A stretch of 64,000 nt of DNA from Streptomyces wuyuanensis (GTDB taxonomy: Bacteria; Actinomycetota; Actinomycetes; Streptomycetales; Streptomycetaceae): the NCBI RefSeq assembly GCF_900103455.1, contig NZ_FNHI01000002.1:124001-188000 (forward strand), given 5' to 3'. The notes under the pieces were generated by a model. That model was not told the origin of the DNA. It searched no databases and was given only the letters and a program-made list of their open reading frames with translations. A program made the position numbers and the translations under genes. Below, one piece after another: positions 17,535 to 25,411 of the stretch (position 1 is its first letter; each line of letters starts with the position of its first letter).

Positions 17535-17726
17535 TCAGGCGCTGACCTTCTCGTCCTCGAGCATTCCGCGTATCTTCTCGCGGAGTTCGGGGGAGTCGGT
17601 GTGGCCGTGTACGGCGACGGCGTGGGCGGTGGCGGCCCGGAGGACTTCGTCCTCCTCGCCCGAGATGGTGAGCGTGCAGTCCGTCTCGCTCGGGAACCTG
17701 CGGCAGTCGGCAACTTTTCTGGTCAT
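17535..17726 (-). CDS. DUF1059 small protein
   Basis: A 63-residue protein that is nearly entirely the DUF1059 domain: KVADCRRFPSETDCTLTISG at the start, then the helical EVLRAATAHAVAVHGHTDSPELREKI part. Function is unknown; the family is common in actinobacteria. A strong AGGAGG ribosome site precedes ATG 17726. Monocistronic. Confidence 0.88.
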   Translation of the reverse strand: MTRKVADCRRFPSETDCTLTISGEEDEVLRAATAHAVAVHGHTDSPELREKIRGMLEDEKVSA

Positions 17727-17790
17727 GACGACCTCCTGGTGCTGAGGCGTTGCGCCGCTGATTCCAGGATAGGTCCGGCCGGTGCGGTCT

Positions 17791-18042
17791 TCACCAGCCG
17801 TCGATCTCCGGGGTCGTCTCCGAGGGCGGTACGACCCACGGTTCGACGGCCACGGCCCACACCGCGAAGGCGATGGCGGCCACCAGCAGCAGCACGCAGC
17901 CCACGTGGTGGAGGGCGCGGCGCCGGCGGCGCAGCCGGGCGCCGCGGCGGGCCGCCCGGATGTGCAGATCGGCCGGCACGAGCGGGTGCGGGGCGTCCAG
18001 CATCCGCCGGATCTCCTCCTCCTTGCGCCCCGGGCGGCTCAT
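17791..18042 (-). CDS. Small single-pass membrane protein coupled to sigma-like gene
   Basis: An 83-residue protein: an acidic/polar N-terminus with basic clusters (RRGARLRRRRRALHH), then one hydrophobic helix (VGCVLLLVAAIAFAVWAVAV, about residues 47-67) and a short Pro-rich exterior tail. The ATG at 18042 overlaps the stop of the upstream sigma-like gene (ATGA), so the two are made together. The position suggests a membrane partner, possibly anti-sigma-like, but there is no zinc-binding anti-sigma motif and the protein is short. Confidence 0.72.
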   Translation of the reverse strand: MSRPGRKEEEIRRMLDAPHPLVPADLHIRAARRGARLRRRRRALHHVGCVLLLVAAIAFAVWAVAVEPWVVPPSETTPEIDGW

Positions 18043-18554
18043 CGGGCTTCCGTCCGGCCGCCGGTCCAGCTCGGTGCGCGCAGCCGCGGCGGGCGGGTGC
18101 TGCGCAGCAGGGAGACCGCGCGGGTGCCGAGGGCCCGGACCCGCTCCACCGGCAGCCCCAGCAGCGCGGCCGTCTGCTCCTCGGGCACGCTCTCGTACAG
18201 CCGCAGCACCACGACGAGCCGTTCCTGGGGTCCGAGCCGGGCCAGTACGCCGCACTCCGGGCCGGTCTCCCAGGTGCGGGAGCGCCGGTGCAGACGCCAG
18301 GCGCTGCGCGCGAAGCGGGTGACGAGCTCCTGGCGGGTGCGATCGTACGGATCCTCGTCCCGCAGCCGGTCCCACTCGGCGTACATATGGGCCAGGGCGC
18401 CGACCAGCAGCCGCTGTGCGCGGGGGCACCGGCCGGCCGGTTCGGCGGTCAGCAGCGTGGCGACATGCAGCAGCCGGCCACCGGCGCCCGCGACGAATGC
18501 CTCGAACTCGCGGGCACGGCGACCGGCGAGCGTGGACTCCCGGCTCTCGCGCAC
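18039..18554 (-). CDS. Divergent sigma-70/ECF-like protein
   Basis: A 171-residue protein whose C-terminal half (about 100-155) looks like sigma region 4: RLGPQERLVVVLRLYESVPEEQTAALLGLPVERVRALGTRAVSLLRS. The N-terminal half has Leu/Arg-rich helices in the place of region 2 but lacks a readable promoter -10 recognition motif, so it may be a degenerate or regulatory sigma-like factor of the kind named SigE-family or ECF in Streptomyces annotations. It overlaps a downstream small membrane protein gene by 4 bases. Target promoters are unknown. Confidence 0.7.
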   Translation of the reverse strand: MRESRESTLAGRRAREFEAFVAGAGGRLLHVATLLTAEPAGRCPRAQRLLVGALAHMYAEWDRLRDEDPYDRTRQELVTRFARSAWRLHRRSRTWETGPECGVLARLGPQERLVVVLRLYESVPEEQTAALLGLPVERVRALGTRAVSLLRSTRPPRLRAPSWTGGRTEAR

Positions 18555-18585
18555 GTCCTCATATCAAGGCAGGCGGCGGTCCCGG

Positions 18586-19098
18586 TCAAGAGGTGGGGGA
18601 CGCCTCCGTCGCTTCCGCGGGCAGCCCTGTCTGCCGGGCGGAGAGCGCCGTGTTGAAACGCGTGAGGAGGGTGCAGAACGACTCCCGCTCCTCCGGCGAC
18701 CAGCCGTCGGTGACCTGGGCCATGAGTTCGCGCCGCGAGGAGCGGACCTCCTCCAGGCGGGCCTGGCCGCGGGGAGACAGCTGCAGCACGACGGCGCGGC
18801 CGTCCTCCGGGTGGGACGTGCGCTTGACCAGGCCGGTGTCGACCAGCGGCGCGACCTGGCGGGTGACCGTCGAGGAGTCGATGCCCATGCCGGCCGCGAG
18901 GGCCTTGACGCCCATCGGGCCTTCCTGGTCGAGCCTGTTGAGCAGCAGATAGGCGGCACGGTCCATCGAGTTGCGGACCTGGCCGACGCCGCCCAGCCGT
19001 GTCTGCTCGGCTCTGCGCGCGAAGACGGCCACCTGGTGCTGGAGGGCATCGAGGAGACCGGCGTCAAGATCAGTCGTCATGTCCTGAGATGTGGGCAT
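18586..19098 (-). CDS. MarR-family transcriptional regulator
   Basis: A 170-residue winged-helix regulator. The recognition helix and wing are visible in GMGIDSSTVTRQVAPLVDTGLVKRTSHPEDGRAVVLQLSP (about residues 68-107 taken as a block), and the flanking helices form the dimer region. ATG 19098 is used; ATG 19080 six codons in is an alternative, neither with a good ribosome site. Next to ilvA on the opposite strand, 147 bases apart. Ligand and targets unknown. Confidence 0.87.
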   Translation of the reverse strand: MPTSQDMTTDLDAGLLDALQHQVAVFARRAEQTRLGGVGQVRNSMDRAAYLLLNRLDQEGPMGVKALAAGMGIDSSTVTRQVAPLVDTGLVKRTSHPEDGRAVVLQLSPRGQARLEEVRSSRRELMAQVTDGWSPEERESFCTLLTRFNTALSARQTGLPAEATEASPTS

Positions 19099-19245
19099 GG
19101 CTGCGGGGGCTCTCTCGTGCGGTGGTCGGTTGGTGGGGGACAGAGTACGCGGCGCCGGGCGGGTGCGTACGGGCCCTGGGGAAACCTGTGGACGACGGGC
19201 TTCCCGGGTCCGCCGTCAGGCCGCTGAGCTGCGAGACTTGCTGTC

Positions 19246-20475
19246 ATGAGCTTCCGTACCACTGGCCCCTTTCACCCGGTCATCCTCGACGACGTGCTGG
19301 GCGCCCGGAAGATGCTCAGCGGGGTCGCGCGGCTGACGCCGATGGAAGGCAGCCGCCACCTGTCCGCCCTGGTCGGGTCCCCGGTGCACCTGAAATGCGA
19401 GAACCTCCAGCGGACGGGTTCCTTCAAGCTGCGCGGCGCCTATGTGCGGATCTCCGGGCTGCGGCCCGAGGAACGGGCGGCCGGCGTCGTCGCGGCGTCG
19501 GCGGGCAACCATGCGCAGGGCGTCGCGCTCGCTTCCTCCCTGCTCGGTGTGCACTCCACGGTCTTCATGCCGAAGGGGGCTCCGCTGCCGAAGGTCGCCG
19601 CGACCCGTGACTACGGCGCCGATGTGAGGCTCCATGGCCATGTCGTCGACGAGACCCTGGCCGCGGCGCAGGAGTACGCGCACGAAACGGGTGCCGTCTT
19701 CATCCACCCCTTCGACCACCCGGACATCATCGCCGGGCAGGGCACGGTGGGGCTGGAGATCCTCGAGCAGTGCCCCGAGGTGCGGACGATCGTCGTCGGG
19801 GTGGGCGGCGGCGGTCTCGCCGCGGGCATCGCGGTGGCGGTGAAGGCGCTGCGTCCCGATGTGCGGCTGATCGGGGTCCAGGCGGAGGGGTCGGCCGCGT
19901 ATCCGCCGTCGCTCGCCGCGGGGCGTCCGGTGTCGATCGAGTCCCCGGCGACGATGGCGGACGGCATCAAGGTGGGACGCCCCGGGGACGTCCCCTACGC
20001 GATCGTCGAGGAACTGGTCGACGAGGTGCGCACGGTCTCCGAGGACGCGCTCTCCTCGGCGCTGCTGCTCTGTCTGGAGCGGGCGAAGCTGGTCGTGGAA
20101 CCGGCGGGGGCGAGTCCGGTCGCGGCTCTGCTGAGCGATCCGCAGGCGTACGAGGGGCCGGTCGTGGCGGTGCTGTCGGGCGGCAACGTCGACCCGCTGC
20201 TGATGCAGCGCATCCTGCGGCACGGCATGGCCGCCGCGGGCCGCTATCTGTCGCTGCGCCTTCGCCTCCCGGACCGGCCCGGGGCGCTGGCGACACTGCT
20301 CGGGGTGCTGTCGGTGGCGGATGCGAACGTTCTGGACGTGGGGCACGTGCGGACCGACGCCAGGCTCGGTCTGACGGAGGTCGAGGTGGAGCTCCACCTG
20401 GAGACGAAGGGCCCGGAGCACTGCGCGGAGGTCGGGGCGGCGCTGCGGGAAGCGGGCTACCAGGTCACGGGGTGA
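19246..20475 (+). CDS. ilvA: Threonine ammonia-lyase
   Basis: A 409-residue PLP enzyme converting threonine to 2-oxobutanoate, the first step to isoleucine. The cofactor lysine is in RTGSFKLRGAY (about residue 61), the substrate/PLP phosphate loop is VVGVGGGGLAAG (about 185-196) and SAGNHAQGVA is intact. The C-terminal 75 residues form one ACT-like regulatory domain (YLSLRLRLPDRPGALATLL), so feedback by an amino acid is likely. Length matches the shorter actinobacterial form rather than the two-ACT-domain enzyme of enterobacteria. Followed by a GC palindrome at 20487-20500. Confidence 0.92.
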   Translation: MSFRTTGPFHPVILDDVLGARKMLSGVARLTPMEGSRHLSALVGSPVHLKCENLQRTGSFKLRGAYVRISGLRPEERAAGVVAASAGNHAQGVALASSLLGVHSTVFMPKGAPLPKVAATRDYGADVRLHGHVVDETLAAAQEYAHETGAVFIHPFDHPDIIAGQGTVGLEILEQCPEVRTIVVGVGGGGLAAGIAVAVKALRPDVRLIGVQAEGSAAYPPSLAAGRPVSIESPATMADGIKVGRPGDVPYAIVEELVDEVRTVSEDALSSALLLCLERAKLVVEPAGASPVAALLSDPQAYEGPVVAVLSGGNVDPLLMQRILRHGMAAAGRYLSLRLRLPDRPGALATLLGVLSVADANVLDVGHVRTDARLGLTEVEVELHLETKGPEHCAEVGAALREAGYQVTG

Positions 20476-20785
20476 CGGTGGCGCGGGCCCCCGCGGGGGC
20501 TCTTACTTGCGCGCCGTCGTCGCAGGCCGTATGCGCACCCGTCGCCGGGCCTGCGCGTGCGGCACCGGGCCCCGGCCGGCGGGGCGGTTGCCGGGCGCGG
20601 GGGCCGGGGCGGGCCGGGCGAATGAGTCCCCGCGAAGGCTTGTGTGTCGCGATGTATCGCGTTACGGTACCGGCCCAGGCCGTAAATTCGCCTGCGCCGG
20701 CGCTTGGTGAAATCTAAGCTTGCGCAGCAATCGCCTGAAGTAAGCAAACGATAAACGCCACTGCCACCCGACTTGGAGCACCCAC
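20476..20785. other. 310-base gap before the drrAB-like operon
   Basis: No convincing gene in either strand. It holds a 14-base GC palindrome right after ilvA (20487-20500, possible terminator), the palindrome at 20646-20659, and a stretch from about 20680 to 20760 that is unusually A/T-rich for this DNA, likely the promoter and leader of the ABC transporter operon. Confidence 0.6.
20646..20659. promoter_or_regulatory. Palindrome upstream of ABC transporter operon
   Basis: CGCGAT-GT-ATCGCG is a perfect inverted repeat, and the overlapping TGTATCGCGTTACG resembles PadR- or TetR-type operators. It lies 127 bases before the ATG of the ATP-binding gene, where a repressor of a drug exporter would bind. 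No candidate regulator lies directly next to it. Confidence 0.45.
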
Positions 20786-21820
20786 ATGCCAGGCGCCATT
20801 TACGCCGAGGGTCTGGTCAAGACCTTCGGCGAGGTAAGGGCTCTGGACGGAGTTGACCTCGACGTTCCCGAGGGCACCGTCCTCGGGCTCCTCGGCCCGA
20901 ACGGCGCGGGCAAGACCACCGCCGTGCGCGTCCTGACGACCCTTCTCCGCCCCGACAGCGGACGGGCCGTCGTGGCGGGCGTCGACGTCCTCCAGAACCC
21001 CAACGAAGTCCGGCGGTCGATCGGGCTCTCCGGCCAGTTCGCCGCGGTCGACGAATATCTCACCGGCCGCGAGAACCTGCAGATGGTCGGCCGGCTCTAC
21101 CAGATGAACGCCAAGGCCGCCAAGGTCAGGGCGGGCGAGCTGCTGGAGCGCTTCAACCTGGCCGACGCCGCGGACCGTCCGGCGAAGACCTACTCCGGCG
21201 GCATGCGCCGGCGCCTCGACCTCGCCGCCGCACTCGTCGTCTCACCGCCCGTGATGTTCATGGACGAACCCACGACCGGTCTCGACCCGCGCAACCGCCA
21301 GGCGCTGTGGGAGGTCATCAAGGAACTCGTCGGCGGCGGTACGACCCTGCTCCTGACCACGCAGTACCTGGAGGAGGCCGATCACCTGGCCGACAACATC
21401 TGCGTCGTCGACCACGGCAAGGTCATCGCCCGGGGCACCGCGGACCAGCTCAAGGCCCGCACCGGTGGAGAGCGCGTCGAGGTCGTCGTCCACCGGCCCG
21501 ACGAGATCGCCCCCGCCCGCGACATCCTCCGGCGCTTCGGCGCGGAAGGGCCGGCGGCCGGCGACATCGCGGTCGAGGACCACACCCGGAGGCTCACGGT
21601 TCCGGTGACCGGCGGCGCGAAGCTGCTCGCCGAGGTCATCCGCGAGCTGGACGCCGCCGGCATCGAGATCGACGACATCGGTCTGCGCCGCCCCACCCTC
21701 GACGACGTCTTCATCTCCCTGACCGGCCGCCACGCCGAGCAGGGTGCCGAGGACGGCGGCGAGGTGCCGGCCGCCCGCCAGGGCGAGGACCGCAAGGCCG
21801 GGAAGGAGGCCGTGAAGTGA
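20786..21820 (+). CDS. ABC exporter ATP-binding protein, DrrA type
   Basis: A 344-residue cytoplasmic ATPase of the daunorubicin-resistance (DrrA) branch. Walker A is GPNGAGKTTA (about residues 40-49), the signature is YSGGMRRRLDLAA, Walker B is PPVMFMDEPTTGLDPRN, and the H-loop is at LLLTTQYLEEADHL. The DrrA-type C-terminal domain (about 225-320) includes DDIGLRRPTLDDVFISLTG, and an acidic/basic low-complexity tail follows. Start ATG 20786 follows a GGAG-like site. Its stop overlaps the permease GTG (GTGA). Probably exports a hydrophobic drug or lipid; the substrate is unknown. Confidence 0.93.
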   Translation: MPGAIYAEGLVKTFGEVRALDGVDLDVPEGTVLGLLGPNGAGKTTAVRVLTTLLRPDSGRAVVAGVDVLQNPNEVRRSIGLSGQFAAVDEYLTGRENLQMVGRLYQMNAKAAKVRAGELLERFNLADAADRPAKTYSGGMRRRLDLAAALVVSPPVMFMDEPTTGLDPRNRQALWEVIKELVGGGTTLLLTTQYLEEADHLADNICVVDHGKVIARGTADQLKARTGGERVEVVVHRPDEIAPARDILRRFGAEGPAAGDIAVEDHTRRLTVPVTGGAKLLAEVIRELDAAGIEIDDIGLRRPTLDDVFISLTGRHAEQGAEDGGEVPAARQGEDRKAGKEAVK

Positions 21821-22674
21821 CCACCGTCCAGGAAGCGGCGGATCGCGTCGCCGCGCCCCGCCCGCGCGGCGGCATCGCACAGTCGGTGAGCGACTCGCTC
21901 GTCGTCGCCAAGCGCAATCTGATCCGCATGACCAGGATCCCGGAGATGATCATCTTCGGGATGATCCAGCCGATCATGTTCGTGGTGCTGTTCACGTACG
22001 TGTTCGGAGGTTCCATCCAGGTCGGTGCCTCCACCTCGACCCAGGCCTACCGCGAGTTCCTGATGGCGGGCATCTTCGCCCAGACCGTCACGTTCGCGAC
22101 CGCGGGCGCAGGGGCGGGCATCGCCGACGACATGCACAAGGGCCTCATCGACCGCTTCCGGTCGCTGCCGATGGCCCGGGGCGCGGTCCTCACCGGCCGC
22201 ACCCTCGCCGATCTGGTGCAGACGGCGCTGACGCTCGTCGTCCTCGCCGTCGTGGCGCTGCTCGTCGGCTGGCGGACCCACGAGAATCTCGGCAAGGTGC
22301 TGCTCGGCTTCCTGCTGCTGCTCCTGCTCGGTTACGCGTTCTCCTGGATCGGCGCGCTGATCGGCCTGTCGGTCCGCACGCCCGAGGCCGCCACCTCCGG
22401 CGGACTGATCTGGCTGTTCCCGCTGACGTTCATCTCGAACGCTTTCGTGGACGCCAACAATATGCCGGGCTTCCTGCAGACCATCGCCGAGTGGAACCCG
22501 TTCAGCGCGACCGTGCAGGCGTGCCGCGAGCTGTTCGGCAATCTGCCGCCCGGTTTCGAGGCGCCCGACGCCTGGCCCATGCAGCACCCGGTGCTGGCCT
22601 CGGTCATCTGGTCGGTGCTGATCCTGGTGGTCTTCCGCACCCTCGCGGTGCGCAAGTACCGCTCGGCGGTCTGA
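21817..22674 (+). CDS. ABC-2 type permease, DrrB type
   Basis: A 285-residue membrane protein with about six hydrophobic helices, the partner of the ATPase just upstream and coupled to it by a 4-base overlap. GTG 21817 starts MTTVQEAADRV after GGAAGGAGG. The ABC-2 hallmark region LMAGIFAQTVTFATAGAGAGIADDMHKGLIDRFRSLPMA (about residues 80-118, taken as a block) and the later SGGLIWLFPLTFISNAFV segment are typical. Forms a DrrA2B2-like exporter. Confidence 0.93.
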   Translation: MTTVQEAADRVAAPRPRGGIAQSVSDSLVVAKRNLIRMTRIPEMIIFGMIQPIMFVVLFTYVFGGSIQVGASTSTQAYREFLMAGIFAQTVTFATAGAGAGIADDMHKGLIDRFRSLPMARGAVLTGRTLADLVQTALTLVVLAVVALLVGWRTHENLGKVLLGFLLLLLLGYAFSWIGALIGLSVRTPEAATSGGLIWLFPLTFISNAFVDANNMPGFLQTIAEWNPFSATVQACRELFGNLPPGFEAPDAWPMQHPVLASVIWSVLILVVFRTLAVRKYRSAV

Positions 22675-22712
22675 CCCGAGGACCGCGCGTCGTTCCGTCC
22701 CCGCGGACGGCG

Positions 22713-22750
22713 GAAGGCCCCGGCAGCGATGCGACGCTGCCGGGGCCTTC
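22713..22750. terminator. Bidirectional terminator between drrB-like gene and greA
   Basis: GAAGGCCCCGGCAGCG and CGCTGCCGGGGCCTTC form a 16-bp stem with a short loop, flanked by T-rich bases on the plus strand. It serves both convergent genes. Confidence 0.88.
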
Positions 22751-22783
22751 TCGTGCGCGCGGGTGCCGTGGAGGCGGCGCGGC

Positions 22784-23281
22784 TCAGCCCTGGTACGGCT
22801 TGGCCTCGAGGATCCTCACCATGGCCGTCTTGCCGTTGGGAAGCTCGTACTCCGCGTCCTGGCCGACCTTCTTGCCGTTCACGCCCGAGCCGAGCGGGGA
22901 CTGCGGCGAGTACGTCGAGATGTCGCCCGACGCGTACTCGCGGGAAGCGAGCAGGAAGGTCTCGGTGTCGCTCTCGTCGCCGTCGAAGGCGACCTTCACG
23001 ACCATGCCGGGGGCCACCGTGCCGTTGTCCGCCGGAGCCTCGCCGACCTTGGCCTTCTCCAGGAGCTGGGTCAGCTGGCGCACCCGGAGCTCCTGCTTGC
23101 CCTGCTCCTCCTTGGCCGCGTGGTACCCGCCGTTCTCCCGCAGGTCGCCCTCCTCACGGGCCGCCTCGATCTTCTTCGCGATCTCGACGCGCGCGGGACC
23201 AGACAGGTACTCCAGCTCGGCCTTGAGCTGGTTGTACGCCTCCTGGGTGAGCCAGGTGACGTTCTCGCTGGTCTGGGTCAC
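22784..23281 (-). CDS. greA: Transcription elongation factor GreA
   Basis: A 165-residue protein that rescues backtracked RNA polymerase by stimulating cleavage of the transcript 3' end. The N-terminal coiled-coil domain has the acidic tip EEGDLRENGGYHAAKEEQ (about residues 42-59), with the Asp/Glu pair that acts in the polymerase channel; the C-terminal domain contains ASGDISTYSPQSPLGSG. GTG 23281 is chosen because GAGGAG lies 6 bases upstream; the frame extends ten codons further without support. Monocistronic. Confidence 0.96.
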   Translation of the reverse strand: MTQTSENVTWLTQEAYNQLKAELEYLSGPARVEIAKKIEAAREEGDLRENGGYHAAKEEQGKQELRVRQLTQLLEKAKVGEAPADNGTVAPGMVVKVAFDGDESDTETFLLASREYASGDISTYSPQSPLGSGVNGKKVGQDAEYELPNGKTAMVRILEAKPYQG

Positions 23282-23450
23282 AGGTGCTCCTCGTAGGTAC
23301 TGGGGATACAAAGCATCGCCCTACCCAGAAGGATGTACCTCCACGAGTGGGCGAAACCACGAGCCTAACAATTGGCGACGAAAAGGGGGAGGACCGAAAG
23401 CTCTGAAAATTGCGTCGGTGCAGGTCAGCGCCGACAGGGCCGGGAAAACG

Positions 23451-23867
23451 TCAGCCCTTCGGCCCGTCGTCCGCGGTGCAGCCCGCGAGTTCCGCACTCG
23501 TCGCCTTCGCCGTCGTACGCACGGTGACGACCCGGTCCACCCGCGTCTCGCGCATGTCGAAGCGGACGTCCCGCCGGCCGACCTCGGAGCCGTCCTCGGC
23601 GCGCGAGCGCAGGGTGCAGTAGCCCTGGGCGCCGGCTTCCTTGCGGACTTCCAGATGGACCTGGACCCGGTCCTCCGCGGTGACGTCGAACTTGATGACC
23701 TCGGCGCTGATCCGCTGGCCCGACACGTAGTCGTAGCCGAACCAGGCGATCATGGCGAGGAAGCCGGCGCCGAGCACCGCGCCGATGATCTTGAGCTTGC
23801 GGTCGGCGCGTTCGTCCGCCGAGCGCCCGTAACGGCCCTCGGGAAGTCCTTCGCGCACCGCGCCCAT
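23451..23867 (-). CDS. DUF4307 membrane protein
   Basis: A 138-residue protein with a charged N-terminus (residues 1-25), one transmembrane helix (about 26-46, KIIGAVLGAGFLAMIAWFGY) and an extracytoplasmic beta-rich domain (about 50-138) typical of DUF4307. Two cysteines in the exterior part (GYCTL and AGCTADD) could form a disulfide. It lies divergent from mca, 99 bases apart, an arrangement I recall as conserved in actinobacteria. Function unknown. Confidence 0.85.
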   Translation of the reverse strand: MGAVREGLPEGRYGRSADERADRKLKIIGAVLGAGFLAMIAWFGYDYVSGQRISAEVIKFDVTAEDRVQVHLEVRKEAGAQGYCTLRSRAEDGSEVGRRDVRFDMRETRVDRVVTVRTTAKATSAELAGCTADDGPKG

Positions 23868-23896
23868 GATCGTCCTCTCATTCCCGGAAAGACGCC

Positions 23897-23930
23897 GGAA
23901 TTTTCGCCCCCCGGTTTCCGTCACTATAGA
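23897..23930 (+). promoter_or_regulatory. Candidate promoter(s) of mca
   Basis: GGAAT at 23897-23901 and GTC at 23920-23922 are 18 bases apart, one base off the GGAAT-N18-GTT pattern of SigR (thiol-oxidative stress) promoters; mca is a known SigR target in Streptomyces coelicolor. A TATAGA hexamer at 23925-23930 could be a housekeeping -10 box placing the start near 23937-23940. Confidence 0.45.
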
Positions 23931-23966
23931 AGCCGTCCGATGCGACACATCACCGAGGATCGAGTC

Positions 23967-24848
23967 TTGACTGAGCAGCTGCGACTGATGGCCGTCCACG
24001 CCCACCCCGACGACGAGTCGAGCAAGGGTGCGGCCACGATGGCCAAGTACGTGTCCGAGGGGGTGGACGTGCTGGTCGTGACCTGCACGGGAGGCGAGCG
24101 CGGCTCCATCCTCAACCCCAAGCTCCAGGGCGACAGGTACATCGAGGAGAACATCCACGAGGTACGCCGCAAGGAAATGGACGAAGCCCGCGAGATCCTG
24201 GGCGTGAAGCAGGAGTGGCTCGGTTTCGTCGACTCCGGCCTGCCGGAGGGCGATCCGCTCCCCCCGCTGCCCGAGGGCTGCTTCGCGCTGGAGGACGTCG
24301 ACAAGGCGGCCGGCGAGCTGGTGCGGAAGATCCGCGCCTTCCGCCCGCAGGTCGTCACCACGTACGACGAGAACGGCGGTTACCCGCACCCGGACCACAT
24401 CATGACCCACAAGATCACGATGGTGGCCTTCGAGGGCGCGGCCGACACCGAGAAGTACCCCGAGTCCGAGTACGGCCCGGCCTGGCAGACGCTGAAGCTG
24501 TACTACAACCAGGGCTTCAACCGCCCGCGCACCGTAGCCCTCCACGAGGCCCTGCTCGAGCGCGGCCTGGAGTCCCCGTACGGCGAGTGGCTGGAGCGCT
24601 GGAAGGAGTTCCAGCGCGCCGAGCGGACCCTCACCACGTTCGTGCCGTGCGCCGACTTCTTCGAGACCCGCGACCGGGCGCTGATCGCCCACGCCACCCA
24701 GATCGACCCGGACGGGGGCTGGTTCCGCGTCCCGATGGGGATCCAGAAGGAGGTGTGGCCGACCGAGGAGTACGAGCTCGCCAAGTCCCTCGTCGACACC
24801 TCCCTGCCCGAGGACGACCTGTTCGCCGGAGTCCGCGAGCAGGCCTGA
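23967..24848 (+). CDS. mca: Mycothiol S-conjugate amidase
   Basis: Cleaves mycothiol S-conjugates, releasing a mercapturic acid for export and recycling GlcN-Ins; a marker of actinobacterial thiol detoxification. The zinc site is visible in VHAHPDDE (residues 9-16) and HPDHIMTH. TTG 23967 gives 293 residues, the usual Mca length, and follows GAGGA by 8 bases. ATG 23940 in the same frame would add nine residues and coincide with a possible transcription start after TATAGA (leaderless). I prefer TTG because the family begins TEQLRLMAVHAHPDD. Followed by a hairpin at 24857-24906. Confidence 0.93.
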   Translation: MTEQLRLMAVHAHPDDESSKGAATMAKYVSEGVDVLVVTCTGGERGSILNPKLQGDRYIEENIHEVRRKEMDEAREILGVKQEWLGFVDSGLPEGDPLPPLPEGCFALEDVDKAAGELVRKIRAFRPQVVTTYDENGGYPHPDHIMTHKITMVAFEGAADTEKYPESEYGPAWQTLKLYYNQGFNRPRTVALHEALLERGLESPYGEWLERWKEFQRAERTLTTFVPCADFFETRDRALIAHATQIDPDGGWFRVPMGIQKEVWPTEEYELAKSLVDTSLPEDDLFAGVREQA

Positions 24849-24856
24849 CCCGGCCG

Positions 24857-24906
24857 TTCTCCCGGCCCCACCACACCTCCTCCCGGCCCGGGGTGGGCCG
24901 GGAGAA
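24857..24906. terminator. Terminator after mca
   Basis: TTCTCCCGGCCCCACC and GGTGGGCCGGGAGAA pair over about 15 bp with one bulge and a 19-base loop, 9 bases after the stop. Confidence 0.7.
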
Positions 24907-24957
24907 GGCGTCGCGGACGCCCGGGTATGGTCGGTACATCCACACAAGGAGCGACCG

Positions 24958-25206
24958 ATGAGCAGCACAGGCCTGGCGATGACGCACCTCGTCCCTCTCG
25001 CCAAGGAGCTCGACGAGAACAAGGTGACGCCCGGCGTCCTCGGGTTCATCGTCTTCGCGGTGATGGCGGCCGGCGTCTGGCTGCTGATGAAGTCGATGAA
25101 CCGCCACATGAACCGCGTGAACTTCGAGGAGAACCCGGCACCGGCCGCGACGGCGGCGGGCGGCGCCAACCGCCCCGGCACCGCCGGGACGGCGAAGGCC
25201 GAATAG
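24958..25206 (+). CDS. Small single-pass membrane protein, unknown function
   Basis: An 82-residue protein with one hydrophobic helix (about residues 24-44, TPGVLGFIVFAVMAAGVWLLM) followed by a basic segment (KSMNRHMNR) and a flexible Ala/Gly/Thr tail, so the C-terminus should be cytoplasmic. The ribosome site AAGGAG is 6 bases before ATG 24958. It follows mca, separated by a terminator. Small proteins of this pattern are widespread in Streptomyces; no function is assigned. Confidence 0.8.
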   Translation: MSSTGLAMTHLVPLAKELDENKVTPGVLGFIVFAVMAAGVWLLMKSMNRHMNRVNFEENPAPAATAAGGANRPGTAGTAKAE

Positions 25207-25216
25207 CCTCGCGTCC

Positions 25217-25246
25217 CGGGCGCCGAGCCCGCCGGCCCGGCGCCCG
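25217..25246. terminator. Possible terminator in convergent gap
   Basis: CGGGCGCC and GGCGCCCG form an 8-bp stem in the 205-base gap between the small membrane protein and the convergent STAND gene. More GC-rich inverted repeats follow up to about 25290. No gene is seen in the gap. Confidence 0.45.
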
Positions 25247-25411
25247 CCCGGTGTTCAGGACCCCGGACGCCGGCGCCCGAGCCGGCGCACCGAGGGCCGC
25301 GTGCCCTAGAGCACAGGGGACTTCCGCGCGTGACCCGGGCCACGCCCGGCTTTCGCGTACGAAGGCGGCACACCGGCCCTGCCGCGCCGGCGAGAGCGTC
25401 CGCCGGCGGGT

